A DNA stretch of 64,000 bases, from NCBI RefSeq assembly GCF_004919685.1, contig NZ_SMYZ01000041.1, positions 62,001-126,000 on the forward strand, in the 5' to 3' direction. The DNA comes from Mesorhizobium norvegicum (GTDB taxonomy: Bacteria > Pseudomonadota > Alphaproteobacteria > Rhizobiales > Rhizobiaceae). The position numbers and the translations under genes were made by a program. The notes beneath the pieces were generated by a model, which ran no database searches, was not told the origin of the DNA, and saw only the letters and a list, made by a program, of their open reading frames with translations. Each line of letters starts with the position of its first letter. Position 1 is the first letter of the stretch. Below are positions 35,225 to 43,999 of the stretch, piece after piece.

Positions 35225-36478
35225 CTAGTGCGCGATGCCGGAGCCGGCCGCTTCGTCGATCAGCCGCCCGGTGGCGAAGCGATCGAGGTCGAAGGGGCGG
35301 CTGATGTCATTGTGCTTGCCGGTCGCCAGCAACTGCGCCAGCAGCGTGCCGCCAGCGGGAATGGCCTTGAAGCCGCCGGTGCCCCAGCCACAATTGAGGA
35401 ACAGGCCAGGCAGCGGCGATTCACCGATGATCGGCGAGGAGTCCGGCACGACATCGACAATGCCAGCCCATTGCCGCATCAGCTTCAACTGGCCGAAGAT
35501 CGGGAACATCTCCAGCAGGCCGGCAATCACCGTCTCCAGCGTCGGCAGGTTGCCGCGCTGCGCATAGGACGGAATGCGGTCGAGGCCGCCGCCGATGACG
35601 ATCTCGCCCTTGTCCGATTGGCTGACATAGACGCCGCAGCCGGGCGACAGCACCACCGTGTCGAGGATCGGCTTGACCGGCTCGGAAACGCAGGCTTGCA
35701 GCGCATAGGAATTGATTGGCAGCCGGAAGCCGGCCTTGGCCGCCAGCACCGAGGAATGCCCCGCCACCGCCATGCCGATGCGGTCGGCTCGGATCGCGCC
35801 CCGCGAAGTCTGGACGCCACGGCAGCGGCCGCCCTCGATGATGAAATCGGTGATCTCGCAGTTCTGGATGATGTCGACGCCGAGCCGGCTCGCCGCCCGC
35901 GCATACCCCCAGGCGACCGCGTCATGGCGCGCCGTGCCGGCCCTGCCTTGCCAGATGCCGCCGAACACCGGGAAGCGCGCGTCGGCTGAAAAATTGTAGA
36001 TCGGCGCCACCCGGCGCACATCGTCAGGTGAAAACAGCTCGGCATCGATGCCGTTGATCTGCATGGCGTTGACGGTGCGGGCGCCGATCTCCATCTCGGC
36101 GGTCGAGTGGCACAGATTGACCATGCCGCGCTGCGACAGCATGACGTTGTAGTTCAGGTCCTTGGCCAGCCCCTCATAGAGCCGGTGCGCCAGACCGTAG
36201 AGCTCGACGCTTTCCGGATAATAATAGTTTGAGCGGACCACGGTGGTGTTGCGGCCGGTGTTGCCGCCGCCGATCCAGCCTTTTTCCAGCACCGCGACAC
36301 GGGCGATGTTGTGGTTCTTGGCCAGGTAGTAAGCGGTCGCCAGACCATGGCCGCCGCCACCGATGACGATCGCGTCATAGGACGGCTTCGGCTCGGGCGA
36401 GCGCCAGGCCGGCTGCCAGCCGGTCTGGCCGGCCAGACCCTCCTTGAACAGCGACAGAGCGGAATAGCGTCGGGTCAT
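35225..36478 (-). CDS. soxB: Sarcosine oxidase beta subunit
   Basis: 417 residues from ATG 36478, the usual SoxB length; the frame runs further upstream but is not needed. An FAD-binding DAO fold: YDAIVIGGGGHGLATAYYLA, then the GGNTGRNTTVVRSNYYYPES segment, which carries the flavin-binding residues. It holds the sarcosine-oxidising flavin of the complex. First gene of soxBDAG, 82 bp downstream of the dimethylglycine-dehydrogenase-like gene, probably in one transcript. Confidence 0.94.
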   Translation of the reverse strand: MTRRYSALSLFKEGLAGQTGWQPAWRSPEPKPSYDAIVIGGGGHGLATAYYLAKNHNIARVAVLEKGWIGGGNTGRNTTVVRSNYYYPESVELYGLAHRLYEGLAKDLNYNVMLSQRGMVNLCHSTAEMEIGARTVNAMQINGIDAELFSPDDVRRVAPIYNFSADARFPVFGGIWQGRAGTARHDAVAWGYARAASRLGVDIIQNCEITDFIIEGGRCRGVQTSRGAIRADRIGMAVAGHSSVLAAKAGFRLPINSYALQACVSEPVKPILDTVVLSPGCGVYVSQSDKGEIVIGGGLDRIPSYAQRGNLPTLETVIAGLLEMFPIFGQLKLMRQWAGIVDVVPDSSPIIGESPLPGLFLNCGWGTGGFKAIPAGGTLLAQLLATGKHNDISRPFDLDRFATGRLIDEAAGSGIAH

Positions 36479-36560
36479 GGCGTGCCGGACAGGCCTGATT
36501 TTCGGAAAGGAGCGTGGATCATCGCATGGTCCGTTGCACGGATGGCGCCGGTTCGATCGG

Positions 36561-38972
36561 TCATGCCCGCATCGCCTTGCCCAGTGGATCGTATGGCGAC
36601 GAAGCGATGACGCGCGCACCTCTTTCGACGCCGACGATGTGGGTTGTCAACAGCGTATCGATATCGGCCGCCTCGCGCTCGACCAGCGCCATGGCAAGGC
36701 TCTTGCCGACCGTATGGCCGTAGCCGCCGGAGGTGACGAAGCCGGCAAGCCTGCCTCTGTTCCAGACCGGCTCGTAGCCGCTGGCATCGGCATCCGCCGC
36801 GTCGATTTCGAGCGTCATCAGCGTGCGCCGGGATTCGGCCTTTTGCTCTTTCAGGACCGCCTCACGGCCGATGAAATTGCCCTTGTCGAAGGCGATCCAG
36901 CGGTCCATCCCTGTCTCGGCCGGCGTGTAGTCCTGCGTGAACTCGCGCGACCAGATGCCAAAACTCTTTTCGAGCCGCAGCGAATTGACCGCGCCGAAGC
37001 CGTATTCGGTCACGCCCAGATCCTTGCCCGCCGCCAGCAGCGCGCGGCGCAGGCCCGCATGCTCATTGGCCTGGCAATGGATCTCGTAGCCGAGCTCGCC
37101 GATGACCGACAGCCGTCCGACCTTGGCCCGCACCAGGCCGACATCGAGCGTCTTGCAGGCGAGAAAGCCGAAGGCCTCGTGCGAGACATCCTGGTGTGTC
37201 AGCCGCTCGAGCAGAAGGCGCGCATTGGGGCCGGCGAGCGAGAAGCCGACGATTGCGTCCGAAATGTCGCGGACGGTGACGCCATCGCTCATATGCTGTT
37301 CGAACCAGCGCATATGCCACTGGCGCAGATAGTAGGAGCCCATGATCCACCAGGAGCCATCGCCCCAGTTGAAGACGGTGAGGTCGCCCTTGAGCTTGCC
37401 GTTTTTGCCCAGCATCGGCGCGAGTTTTGCACGTCCCGGCTTGGGCAGCGCACAGGCAAGCAGCCGGTCGAGCCAGGCTTCCGCCTGCGGCCCCGTGATC
37501 TCGTAGCGCGAGAAGGCGGTGATATCGAGCAGGCCGACACCTTCGCGCACCTTGCGGCATTCCTGTGCGACGATGTCGAAGGCGTTGGAGCGCTTCAGCG
37601 TCGGTGTCTCGACGAAGCCTTGCGGCGCGAAATAGAGCGGCACTTCCATACCCCAGGAATTGCCCCAGCGCGCGCCGGCGGCGTCCATGGCGTCATGCGC
37701 GCCGGCCGTCTTCAAGGGCCGTCCCGCCGGCAGTTGCTCATTGGGATAGCTCATGACGAAGCGGCGCGAGTAGAACTGGCCGGTGGTCTGCCTGATGTAT
37801 TCGCGGTTGGAGGCGAAGTCGCCGTAGCGGGCGATGTCCATGCCGTAGACGTCGGCTTCCGGCTCGCCATGGATCATCCATTCGGCAAGCGACTTGCCGA
37901 CGCCGCCGCCTTGCAGGAAGCCGGCCATGACGCCGCACGCCACCCAGTAGTTGGGCACACCGCGCACCGGGCCGACCAGCGGATTGCCGTCCGGCGAGAA
38001 GGTGAAGGCGCCGTTCACCCAGCGCTTGATGCCGGCAGTCTCCAGGCAAGGGTAGCGGCTGAAGCCGAGCGCCAACTCGTCGGCGATGCGGTCGGTGTCT
38101 TCTTGGATCAGTTCGATGCCGTAGTCCCACGGCGCCCCGTCCATGTTCCAGTGCTTGTGGTTGATCTCGTAGATGCCGAGCAACAGGCCCTTCTGCTCCT
38201 GGCGCATGTAGGTGAAGCCTTCGAGATCGACGATCAGCGGCAATTCCTTGTCCAGCGCCTGGATTTCGGGCAGCGCCTCGGTGACGAGATAATGGTGCTC
38301 CATCGGCGACACCGGCAGGTCGATGCCGGCCATCCTGCCGACCTGCTTGGCCCACAGGCCGCCGGCATTGACGACGTGCTCGGCAATCACCGTGCCCTTC
38401 TCTGTGACCACGTCCCAACTGCCGTCGGCGCGGCGATTGAGTGCCAGCACGCGGTTGCGCTCGATGATATCGGCACCGCGCAGCCTGGCTGCCTTGGCAT
38501 AGGCGTGCACAACGCCCGAGGGATCGATATGGCCTTCGCGCGCGGCATAGAGCCCGCCCAGCATGCCGTCGGTGTTGAGGATCGGGCAGCGCTGCTTGAT
38601 CTCGTCGACGCCGACCAGGTGGACATCGTCGATGCCCATGGTCTGGAAGATGCGGTAGGAGGCCTTCAGCCACTCCCAGCGCTCCGGCGCCGAGGCGACC
38701 GAGATGCCGCCGGTCATGTGCATGCCGATGCTCTGGCCCGATTCTTTCTCGACTTCGGAGAGCAGGTCGATCGTGTAGGCCTGCAGGGCAGCGATGTTGG
38801 GATCGGCGTTCAGCGCATGGAAGCCGCCGGCCGCATGCCAGCTCGACCCTGCGGTCAGCACCTCGCGTTCGATCAGCGCGACGTCGCTCCAGCCGAACTT
38901 CGCCAGGTGATAGAGCACCGAGGCTCCAACCACGCCGCCGCCGATGACGATTGCCCGGTATTGGGATTTCAT
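36561..38972 (-). CDS. Dimethylglycine/sarcosine dehydrogenase-like flavoprotein with GcvT domain
   Basis: 803 residues from ATG 38972 (MKSQYRAIVIGGGVVGASVL), with GACAGG upstream. FAD loop at residues 8-13, an AGSSWHAAGGFHALNADPNI block (flavin His position), and a C-terminal GcvT half from about residue 430 with GELGYEIHCQANEHAGLR. This is the layout of mitochondrial and bacterial dimethylglycine dehydrogenases. It would feed sarcosine to SoxBDAG, so the two loci form a stepwise demethylation pathway from betaine or choline. Substrate could be another N-methyl amine. Confidence 0.88.
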   Translation of the reverse strand: MKSQYRAIVIGGGVVGASVLYHLAKFGWSDVALIEREVLTAGSSWHAAGGFHALNADPNIAALQAYTIDLLSEVEKESGQSIGMHMTGGISVASAPERWEWLKASYRIFQTMGIDDVHLVGVDEIKQRCPILNTDGMLGGLYAAREGHIDPSGVVHAYAKAARLRGADIIERNRVLALNRRADGSWDVVTEKGTVIAEHVVNAGGLWAKQVGRMAGIDLPVSPMEHHYLVTEALPEIQALDKELPLIVDLEGFTYMRQEQKGLLLGIYEINHKHWNMDGAPWDYGIELIQEDTDRIADELALGFSRYPCLETAGIKRWVNGAFTFSPDGNPLVGPVRGVPNYWVACGVMAGFLQGGGVGKSLAEWMIHGEPEADVYGMDIARYGDFASNREYIRQTTGQFYSRRFVMSYPNEQLPAGRPLKTAGAHDAMDAAGARWGNSWGMEVPLYFAPQGFVETPTLKRSNAFDIVAQECRKVREGVGLLDITAFSRYEITGPQAEAWLDRLLACALPKPGRAKLAPMLGKNGKLKGDLTVFNWGDGSWWIMGSYYLRQWHMRWFEQHMSDGVTVRDISDAIVGFSLAGPNARLLLERLTHQDVSHEAFGFLACKTLDVGLVRAKVGRLSVIGELGYEIHCQANEHAGLRRALLAAGKDLGVTEYGFGAVNSLRLEKSFGIWSREFTQDYTPAETGMDRWIAFDKGNFIGREAVLKEQKAESRRTLMTLEIDAADADASGYEPVWNRGRLAGFVTSGGYGHTVGKSLAMALVEREAADIDTLLTTHIVGVERGARVIASSPYDPLGKAMRA

Positions 38973-39014
38973 CCTGTCGCACTCCACCCAGTCATGGCGA
39001 CCCAACCTAGTAGC

Positions 39015-39023
39015 ATTGTACAT
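39015..39023. promoter_or_regulatory. TGTACA-containing motif, candidate TetR site
   Basis: ATTGTACAT lies between the TetR gene stop and the dimethylglycine-dehydrogenase-like gene start. A second TGTACA (ACTGTACAG, 39798-39806) lies upstream of the TetR start, as expected for an autoregulated local repressor. Confidence 0.3.
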
Positions 39024-39087
39024 CAGTGTCTAGTGCTTCGCACGGCGGTTGCGCTGTCGAGAGGCGGATATGCTGATGTTGGGATGG

Positions 39088-39765
39088 CTACCGGCTGCGG
39101 GGAACGGTTTTCTCGACGTAGCGCGAGAAATCCTCGACGTCCTGGGGTGACGGCTCCTGGCCGGTAAAACTGCGCAGATACGAGGCAACTTGAGCCAGGC
39201 GGCTGCTCATCGGCTCGTTGAGTTCGAGCGAGTAATAGCCGATCTGCATGAAATAGAGCACGCGGGCCCGCACGAACGCATCCACCTCGTCATAGCCATG
39301 ACGCATGAACATGTCGCGAATGGCGTTGACGCGCTCCTCGTCGGCCTCGTCGAGCGCGCGCCGGATGGCAGGCGAGCGACGTGCCCAGGCCCTGATCGCG
39401 AAATCCAGCTGCGGATCGAACAGCCTTTCGTCCACCCAGCATTCGAAAATGCTCATCACCCCGCGGATGACGGTCGCGGAAGGCCGCCTGGCGCGTTCGA
39501 CGATGAATTTGGTGTTGGTCTGCCGCCAGTAGTCGAGTAACTGGTCGAGCAGATCCTGCCGGCTCTTGAAATACCAGTAGAAGCTGGAGCGCGACACGTC
39601 GAGCTTCTGGCCCAGCGTCAGCACGCGGACGCGTTCGACGCCATCCGAGATCAACGTTTCAAGCGCAAGCTTCAGCCAGTCTTCACGAGTGGCCTTGATG
39701 TTACCGGTGGCGCCGGCGCGCTGGATCGTCGTTTCGAGAGCTGCCATCGACACGACGCATGACAT
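39088..39765 (-). CDS. TetR-family transcriptional regulator
   Basis: 225 residues from the ATG at 39765; a later Met (residue 7) is also possible. HTH segment VRVLTLGQKLDVSRSSFYWY then FKSRQDLLDQLL is the TetR N-terminal domain; the rest is an all-alpha ligand-binding domain with the SFTGQEPSPQD C-terminal stretch. It lies directly upstream of, and in line with, the methylamine-demethylation genes and probably controls them. Confidence 0.86.
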   Translation of the reverse strand: MSCVVSMAALETTIQRAGATGNIKATREDWLKLALETLISDGVERVRVLTLGQKLDVSRSSFYWYFKSRQDLLDQLLDYWRQTNTKFIVERARRPSATVIRGVMSIFECWVDERLFDPQLDFAIRAWARRSPAIRRALDEADEERVNAIRDMFMRHGYDEVDAFVRARVLYFMQIGYYSLELNEPMSSRLAQVASYLRSFTGQEPSPQDVEDFSRYVEKTVPRSR

Positions 39766-39797
39766 GCTGCCTCAGGCAAATCAAGGCTATGGACATG

Positions 39798-39806
39798 ACT
39801 GTACAG
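39798..39806. promoter_or_regulatory. Second TGTACA-containing motif upstream of the TetR gene
   Basis: ACTGTACAG in the divergent region between the TetR and semialdehyde dehydrogenase genes; shares TGTACA with 39015-39023. Short, so chance occurrence is quite possible. Confidence 0.25.
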
Positions 39807-40018
39807 AGCAATTCAACCGGCCTTCGATGATGCCGCGCAGATGTTAGCCAGATTGGGGATCACTATGGCGCTGTCGCCGCCACGCCATCGGTACAGCGCA
39901 GGTGAGGGGGTTTTTGTCGCGGCGCCAGGCTCAGTGCGTGCTTTCCCGCAAGGCAATTGTCTGGCAAATACCAGTTCAGACAGATGCCCGCGCGGCCAAC
40001 CAGCAGGAAGACAAGGAC

Positions 40019-41458
40019 ATGACGCTGTTTCGACAGAACCTCATCGATGGCGAATGGGTCGGCGACGCCGGTTCCCGCAACATCAACCCCTCCGATACTG
40101 GCGATGTCGTCGGCGACTATGCATCCGCGGGTGTCGAACAGGCCAGCCAGGCGATTGCGGCGGCCAAGGCAGCGTTTCCGGCATGGTCCCGCTCCGGTCC
40201 GCTGGCCCGTCACGCGGTGCTGAAAAAGGCCTCGGACGAGATTCTGGCGCGCAAGGACGAGATCGGCCGCAATTTGGCGCGTGAGGAAGGCAAGACGCTG
40301 GCCGAGGGCATCGGCGAGACCATTCGCGCTGCCCAGATATTCGACTTCTTTGCCGGGGAAACATTGCGTTTGACCGGAGAGGTCGTACCGAGCGTGCGAC
40401 CGGGCGTCGGCGTTGAGATGACGCGCGAGGCGGTCGGCGTCGTCGGCATCATCACGCCGTGGAATTTCCCCATCGCCATTCCGGCGTGGAAGATCGCGCC
40501 GGCGCTGACCCACGGCAACACCGTCGTCTTCAAGCCGGCCGAGCTGGTTCCCGAGAGCGCCTGGACCATCGTCGACATCCTGCATCGCGCCGGCCTGCCG
40601 AAGGGCGTGCTCAATCTCGTCATGGGCAAGGGCTCGGTCGTCGGTCAGGCGATGCTCGACAGTCCCGATGTCAACGCCATCAGCTTCACCGGCTCGGTCG
40701 GCACCGGCAAGCGCGTCGCCGCGGCAAGCATCGAGCACATGCGCAAGTTCCAGCTCGAAATGGGCGGCAAGAACCCGCTGGTCGTGCTTGACGACGCCGA
40801 CCTCGCGGTTGCTGTCGATTGCGCGCTCAATGGCGCCTTCTTCTCGACAGGCCAGCGCTGCACCGCCTCGTCCAGGCTGATTGTGACGGACGGGATACAT
40901 GATCGTTTCGTCGATGCTCTCAAGGACCGCATGAGCAAACTGGTCATCGGCGATGCGCTCGACGCGCAGACCCAGATCGGTCCGGTCGTCGACGCGACGC
41001 AGCTGAAGCAGGACGAGGACTACATCGCCATCGGCGTCAGGGAGGGCGCTACGCTCGCCTTCGGCGGCGAGCGGCTCGATCGCAAGACGCCGGGCTTCTA
41101 CTTGCAGCCGGCACTGCTGACTGAGGCCACCAACGCCATGCGCAGTTCACGCGAGGAGATTTTCGGACCTGTCGCCAGCGTCATCCGCGTCAAGGACTAT
41201 GACGAGGCGCTTGCCGTCGCCAACGACACGCCCTTCGGCTTGACCTCCGGCATCTGCACCTCGAGCCTCAAGCACGCCACGCACTTCAAGCGCAATTCGG
41301 AGGCTGGCATGGTGATGGTCAACCTGCCGACGGCGGGTGTCGACTTCCATGTTCCCTTCGGTGGCCGCAAGGGCTCCAGCTACGGCCCGCGCGAGCAGGG
41401 CCGCTACGCGGCGGAGTTCTACACCACGGTGAAGACGGCCTATACGTTCGCTGGCTGA
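40019..41458 (+). CDS. NAD(P)-dependent semialdehyde dehydrogenase (2-ketoglutaric semialdehyde dehydrogenase-like)
   Basis: 479 residues from ATG 40019; the frame extends upstream but the ALDH N-terminus (LIDGEWV) begins near this start. GVVGIITPWNFPIAIPAWK, the catalytic Glu in LEMGGKNPL and Cys in STGQRCTASS are the aldehyde dehydrogenase active-site blocks; FHVPFGGRKGSSYGPREQG matches the KGSADH group. It would oxidise 2-ketoglutaric semialdehyde, the last step of pentose, glucarate or hydroxyproline breakdown. It lies with a DHDPS-family lyase in the same orientation, which fits those pathways. Confidence 0.85.
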   Translation: MTLFRQNLIDGEWVGDAGSRNINPSDTGDVVGDYASAGVEQASQAIAAAKAAFPAWSRSGPLARHAVLKKASDEILARKDEIGRNLAREEGKTLAEGIGETIRAAQIFDFFAGETLRLTGEVVPSVRPGVGVEMTREAVGVVGIITPWNFPIAIPAWKIAPALTHGNTVVFKPAELVPESAWTIVDILHRAGLPKGVLNLVMGKGSVVGQAMLDSPDVNAISFTGSVGTGKRVAAASIEHMRKFQLEMGGKNPLVVLDDADLAVAVDCALNGAFFSTGQRCTASSRLIVTDGIHDRFVDALKDRMSKLVIGDALDAQTQIGPVVDATQLKQDEDYIAIGVREGATLAFGGERLDRKTPGFYLQPALLTEATNAMRSSREEIFGPVASVIRVKDYDEALAVANDTPFGLTSGICTSSLKHATHFKRNSEAGMVMVNLPTAGVDFHVPFGGRKGSSYGPREQGRYAAEFYTTVKTAYTFAG

Positions 41459-41537
41459 TCGGCCGTCGGCCGATCATGCCGGCCTGATCGGGGCCGGCCA
41501 CCCGCCACGCACATCAAGATTGGAGCGGCGCGAAGCG

Positions 41538-42113
41538 ATGACAGTGCAGAACCTGACCTGGCTCAACTCGCCGCCGCACCATGCCATCGACGGCGATAGC
41601 GTTCGCGTGCGCACCGGCAAGGAGACCGATTTCTGGCGCGAGACCTTTTACGGTTTCTGGCGCGACAACGGCCACTTCCTGTACCGGCCGGTCGAGGGCG
41701 ATTTCACCGCCGAAGTCATGGTCAAGGGCGACTACAAGGTGCTTTACGACCAGGCCGGGCTGATGGTCCGGCTCAGCGAAACGCACTGGATCAAGGCCGG
41801 TATCGAGTACACCGACGGCATCTCCTATTTCTCCGTCGTCGTCACCAACGACACGTCCGACTGGTCGCTGGTCGCCATCCCTGCCGACCCGAACGGCATC
41901 AGCATCCGCCTGACCCGTCACGCCGAGGCGATCCGGGTCCAGTATCTCGATGCTTCCGACGGCCACTGGAAGCCGGTGCGGCTTGCCTATTTCCCGATCT
42001 CGAAAACGGTCGATGTCGGCATGATGTGCTGCTCGCCGCAGCGCGAGGGGTTCGAGGTCACATTCTCCGGCTTTTCCGTCGGTCCGCCGATATCGCGCGA
42101 ACTGCACGATTGA
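41538..42113 (+). CDS. DUF1349-domain protein
   Basis: 191 residues from ATG 41538 (GGAG at 41522-41525); the longer TTG start at 41520 is less likely. A concanavalin-like beta-sandwich DUF1349 protein: DFWRETFYGFWRDNGHFLYR, YDQAGLMVRLSETHWIKAGI and a CC near the end (MMCCSPQREGFEVTF). Such proteins resemble carbohydrate-binding jelly rolls and some are described as regulators; the function is unknown. It lies between the semialdehyde dehydrogenase and lyase genes. No signal peptide. Confidence 0.82.
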   Translation: MTVQNLTWLNSPPHHAIDGDSVRVRTGKETDFWRETFYGFWRDNGHFLYRPVEGDFTAEVMVKGDYKVLYDQAGLMVRLSETHWIKAGIEYTDGISYFSVVVTNDTSDWSLVAIPADPNGISIRLTRHAEAIRVQYLDASDGHWKPVRLAYFPISKTVDVGMMCCSPQREGFEVTFSGFSVGPPISRELHD

Positions 42114-42251
42114 GGCGTGCGGTCTTGCGCTGAACCGCGAGCACTTCGACCTTTACGACAGTCACTGTTTGACGACTTGCAACGCGCGCCGTCTGGTGTC
42201 CGACCGCGCCGTGAATGGGGTGCGGCAATTGCCCCGGACCTTGCCCTTTCA

Positions 42252-42285
42252 CATTTTGTATGATTGGATCCAATCATACAAAATG
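42252..42285. promoter_or_regulatory. Perfect 34-bp palindrome, probable operator
   Basis: Half-site CATTTTGTATGATTGGA is followed immediately by its exact reverse complement, with no spacer or mismatch. It ends 23 bp before the lyase start codon, so it overlaps the likely promoter/leader. The inner TTGTATGATTGGATCC part has the look of a GntR/FCD operator, and a GntR gene lies two genes on. Confidence 0.9.
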
Positions 42286-42308
42286 GATTTGAAGAGGAAG
42301 GCCGCACG

Positions 42309-43205
42309 ATGACGCATTGGCAAGGGGTGTTCCCGGCGGTCACGACCAAGCTGAACCAGGATGGTTCGATCGACATCGAGGCGACGCAGGCCAGCATCGA
42401 TCGCCTGATCGCCAATGGCGTGTCTGGCATCATCGTCCTGCCGATGCTTGGCGAGAACGCATCACTGCATCCGCAGGAGCGGGAAGCGGTCATCCGGGCC
42501 GCGAAGGAGGTGGTGGCCGGACGTGTCCCGCTTCTGTCCGGCCTTGCCGAGATTTCGACGGCCAACGCAACCGCAGCCGCACGCAAGTACCAGGATTTCG
42601 GTGCCGAAGGCCTGATGGTGTTCCCCAGCCTTGGCTACAAGACCGACCCGCGCGAGACGGCTGAGTGGTACAAGGCGATCGCCAACGCCAGCGACCTGCC
42701 GATCATGATCTACAACAACCCGATCGCCTATGGCGTCGACGTCACCCCCGCCATCCTGAAGGTGCTGGCGGACTGTCCGACGATCGTTGCCGTGAAGGAA
42801 GAGACCGGCGATGTGCGCCGGGTCACCGACATGATCATTGAACTCGGCGATCGCTTCGATATCTTCTGCGGCGTCGACGACCAGATCGTCGAAAGCATGG
42901 CACTCGGCGCCACCGGCTGGGTGTCCGGCATGACCAATGCATGGCCGAAGCAATGCGTCCGCATCTTCAATTTGTGCGCGGCCGGCGATTTCGCCGGCGC
43001 GCGCGATCTCTACCGCATCATGACGCCGTCCTTTCACCTCGACACGCATGTCAAGCTGGTCCAGTACATCAAGATGGCCGAGCATCTCGTCTATGGCGCG
43101 CCGGAGTGGACCCGAGCGCCGCGTCTGCCTCTGGTCGGCGAGGAGCGCGCGCGCGTCACCGCCATCATCGAGGCGGCGATCGAAAAGCTCAGGCTGCGGG
43201 ACTGA
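42309..43205 (+). CDS. DHDPS-family lyase, possible 1-pyrroline-4-hydroxy-2-carboxylate deaminase (HypD/LhpC-like)
   Basis: 298 residues from ATG 42309 with GAGGAAGG upstream; the upstream in-frame ATG inside the palindrome is unlikely. Dihydrodipicolinate-synthase fold: VLPMLGENASLHPQEREAVI replaces the usual TTGE loop with GEN, IMIYNNPIAYG has the catalytic Tyr, and IVAVKEETGDVRRVTD the Schiff-base Lys. The GEN loop and partner semialdehyde dehydrogenase fit the hydroxyproline pathway deaminase; a keto-deoxy sugar-acid lyase is the alternative. The GntR gene follows 13 bp later. Confidence 0.78.
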   Translation: MTHWQGVFPAVTTKLNQDGSIDIEATQASIDRLIANGVSGIIVLPMLGENASLHPQEREAVIRAAKEVVAGRVPLLSGLAEISTANATAAARKYQDFGAEGLMVFPSLGYKTDPRETAEWYKAIANASDLPIMIYNNPIAYGVDVTPAILKVLADCPTIVAVKEETGDVRRVTDMIIELGDRFDIFCGVDDQIVESMALGATGWVSGMTNAWPKQCVRIFNLCAAGDFAGARDLYRIMTPSFHLDTHVKLVQYIKMAEHLVYGAPEWTRAPRLPLVGEERARVTAIIEAAIEKLRLRD

Positions 43206-43218
43206 ACACGGGACGCCC

Positions 43219-43902
43219 ATGGCCACCACCGACAAGCCGCTGCTGCAGCGCCAGACCGTGACGGCGATGGTCGCCGAGTACATCGCCGCCCGGATCATCG
43301 GCGGCGATTACCCGGGTGGGCATCAGATCCGCCAGGAAGCCATCGCCGCCGAACTTGGCGTGAGCCGGATCCCGGTGCGCGAGGCGCTTCTGCAACTGGA
43401 GGCGGACGGCCTGGTCGTCATCAGGACGCATCGCGGTGCTGTCGTGTCGGAGTTGTCCGCCGACGATGCGATCGACCTTTTCGATGCGCGTCTGCTGCTT
43501 GAGCCTTTCCTGGTCGAAAAGGCGATCGTGCACGCCTCGGATCAGGACATCGCGACCATCGAAAAATCGATGCGCGCCTACGAGGCTGCCATCGCCCGGG
43601 GCGATGATCCCAAAGACCTCAGCCGTCTCAACTGGGCGTTCCACACCGCATTGCTCGAACCCTCCATGCGACCGCGTTCGATGGCCGTCGTCCAGACGCT
43701 CTTCAACTCCGCCGACCGCTATTTGCGTCTGCAGATCGAGCCCGCCAAGGCACAGGCCAAAGCCTTGCAGGAGCATCGTGAGCTCTTCGAGGCCTACCGT
43801 CGCAGGGATGTCGCCGAGACCGCGCGCTTGTTGAGAAAACACATCGCCGACGCGGCCGGCGAGATCGTCAGCCAGTTGCGGCGCAGTGAGACCGCCGCCT
43901 GA
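43219..43902 (+). CDS. GntR-family (FCD) transcriptional regulator
   Basis: 227 residues from ATG 43219 (GGGA upstream). Winged HTH EAIAAELGVSRIPVREALLQ, then FCD with metal-site residues (LNWAFHTALLEPS). Follows the lyase gene in the same direction; likely represses this operon through the palindrome at 42252-42285 and responds to a pathway intermediate. Confidence 0.86.
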   Translation: MATTDKPLLQRQTVTAMVAEYIAARIIGGDYPGGHQIRQEAIAAELGVSRIPVREALLQLEADGLVVIRTHRGAVVSELSADDAIDLFDARLLLEPFLVEKAIVHASDQDIATIEKSMRAYEAAIARGDDPKDLSRLNWAFHTALLEPSMRPRSMAVVQTLFNSADRYLRLQIEPAKAQAKALQEHRELFEAYRRRDVAETARLLRKHIADAAGEIVSQLRRSETAA

Positions 43903-43999
43903 CGATTATCCGGCAAATATCGCCGCAGCCCTGTCGCGACAGGGGCACAGCGGTCCGGAACGACGTCGCTTTTCCACGTCTGGTGAAGGATCGGTGGGA

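Noticed and set aside
36477..39167. Very long plus-strand open frame opposite the dimethylglycine-dehydrogenase-like gene
   Set aside because: Same shadow effect; the minus-strand protein has FAD and GcvT motifs in order, the plus frame has none.
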